Origin: Cristatella mucedo
Taxonomy: Eukaryota > Bryozoa > Phylactolaemata > Cristatellidae
Direction of reading: 5' to 3'
NCBI GenBank assembly: GCA_009760855.2
Contig: WPIO01000460.1
Coordinates: 1-42,064 of the forward strand
DNA length: 42,064 bases
Positions 41,268 to 42,064 of this stretch are shown here, piece by piece. Both the position numbers and the translations under genes were made by a program. A model generated the notes under the pieces. It saw nothing but the letters and a program-made list of their open reading frames with translations, searched no databases and was not told the origin of the DNA. Numbering within the stretch: the stretch's first letter is position 1; each line of letters opens with the position of its first letter.

Positions 41268-42064
41268 TTTTTATTTGTAGAGTTAGAGAGCTAGAGTTAG
41301 AGAGCTGAGTTAGAGAGCTAGAGTTAAGAGAGCAGAGTTTTTTTTAAGAGTTAGAGAGAGCTTAGAGATAGAGAGCTTAGAGTATAAGAGAGCTAGGTAG
41401 AGTTAGAGAGTAGAGCTAAAGCGTAGCAGCTAGGAGTTAGAGAGCTAGAGACTAGAGAGCGGAAGCTAGGTTGAGACTAGAGTTAGATAGAGCTAGCTTA
41501 GATAGTTTGAGAAGTCTAGAGAGCTAGAGTGAGCTAGAGAGTTAGAGGAGCTAGAGTTAGTTAGAGAGCTTAGAGTTAGGAGAGCTTAGAGTTAGAGAGC
41601 TAGATTTTTAGAGAGCTTAGTTTTTGTTAGAGAGCTAGATGTAGGAGAGCTAGAGTTAGAGAGTAGAGTTTAGAGAGCTATGTTAGAGAGCTAGAGTTAG
41701 AGAGTTTAGAGTTGTTAGAGATAGAGTTAGAGAGCTTAGGTTAGAGGAGCTAGGTTAGAGAGCTAGAGTAGAGTAGAGAGAGCTAGAGAGGTAGAGAGCT
41801 AGAGTTTAGACGGGGGGGGGAGAGCTAGGAGTTAGAGCGCTAGAGTTAGAGACGCTAGCGAGTTAGAGAGCTAGAGTTAGAGCAGCTAGCAGTTAGAGAG
41901 CTAGAGTTAGAGAGCTCTAGAGTTAGAGAGCCTAGAGTTAGAGTGCTAGAGTTAGTCTGAGAGCTAGAGTTAGAGAGCTAGAGTTAGAGACTAGAGTTTA
42001 GAGAGCTTGAGTTAGAGAGCTTAGAGTTAGAGAGCTAGAGTTAGAGGAGCTTAGAGTTCGAGAG
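41268..42064. repeat. Indel-rich 14-mer array at the window end
   Basis: About 55 copies of ctagagttagagag, many with one or two missing or extra bases and inserted T or G runs (near 41338 and 41811). Runs off the window. Confidence 0.85.

Larger units (their letters stand above)
36795..42064 (+). repeat. 12-kb higher-order repeat, unit 4 (partial)
   Basis: Fourth copy, cut by the window end inside the GA arrays after 5270 bp. The promoter domain is clean and nearly identical to units 2 and 3. After about 40640 the sequence breaks up into frequent indels and odd homopolymers, such as a run of G near 41811, as expected of an uncorrected contig end. Confidence 0.93.

Noticed and set aside
1-42064. 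rRNA, tRNA genes or transposon coding regions
   Set aside because: No conserved rRNA core sequence, cloverleaf-like segment, reverse transcriptase or transposase motif was seen on either strand.

Overview
This 42 kb window has no recognisable protein-coding, rRNA, tRNA or transposon gene. It is a higher-order satellite from a eukaryote: three full copies and one partial copy of a roughly 12 kb unit, head to tail (1-12501, 12502-24794, 24795-36794, 36795-42064). I set the phase so that unit 1 begins at base 1. Long perfect arrays, kilobase-scale concerted units and the lack of dense genes exclude an ordinary bacterial chromosome. GA-rich arrays carrying periodic CGAGAG resemble repeats of some arthropod genomes, including Hymenoptera, but that is a weak guess and the species cannot be read from this sequence.

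Each unit has the same layout. (A) A promoter-like domain of about 2.2 kb contains three related ~200 bp modules (i, ii, iii). Each module follows a CpG-rich lead-in and a TA-rich tract, and is followed by a 14-bp CpG-rich array (gagaccgctagc-like). Modules ii and iii carry TATATAAG exactly 20 bp upstream of a conserved ctaaacttagtgt block; module i has lost the TATA. A fourth lead-in has no module and opens into the GA arrays. (B) Purine-rich arrays of 2.8-4.4 kb mix a 14-mer (ctagagttagagag) and 10-mers (acgagagaga, acgagatgga). They are punctuated by short palindromes in which a 14-mer is followed by its own reverse complement. (C) A complex GA region of about 3.45 kb has almost constant length (3448, 3443, 3449 bp). 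(D) A block of about 850 bp is present once in unit 1 and twice in units 2 and 3. (E) An AT-rich segment of about 1.3 kb holds ten diverged ~131 bp monomers and leads back to module i.

The architecture (repeated promoter-like modules between repeat arrays, all facing the same way) resembles a ribosomal DNA intergenic spacer, but no rRNA gene appears in more than three full periods. The parsimonious reading is a promoter-bearing megasatellite, possibly derived from a spacer. If modules ii and iii fire, transcripts run rightward into kilobases of purine-rich repeat.

The outer parts (about 1-4200 and 40640-42064) carry many more scattered indels than equivalent inner sequence. The window is therefore probably a whole long-read contig with poorly polished ends. 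The long stop-free frames (up to 544 codons on the minus strand, 14881-16515) follow from low-complexity GA repeats and are not called as genes.
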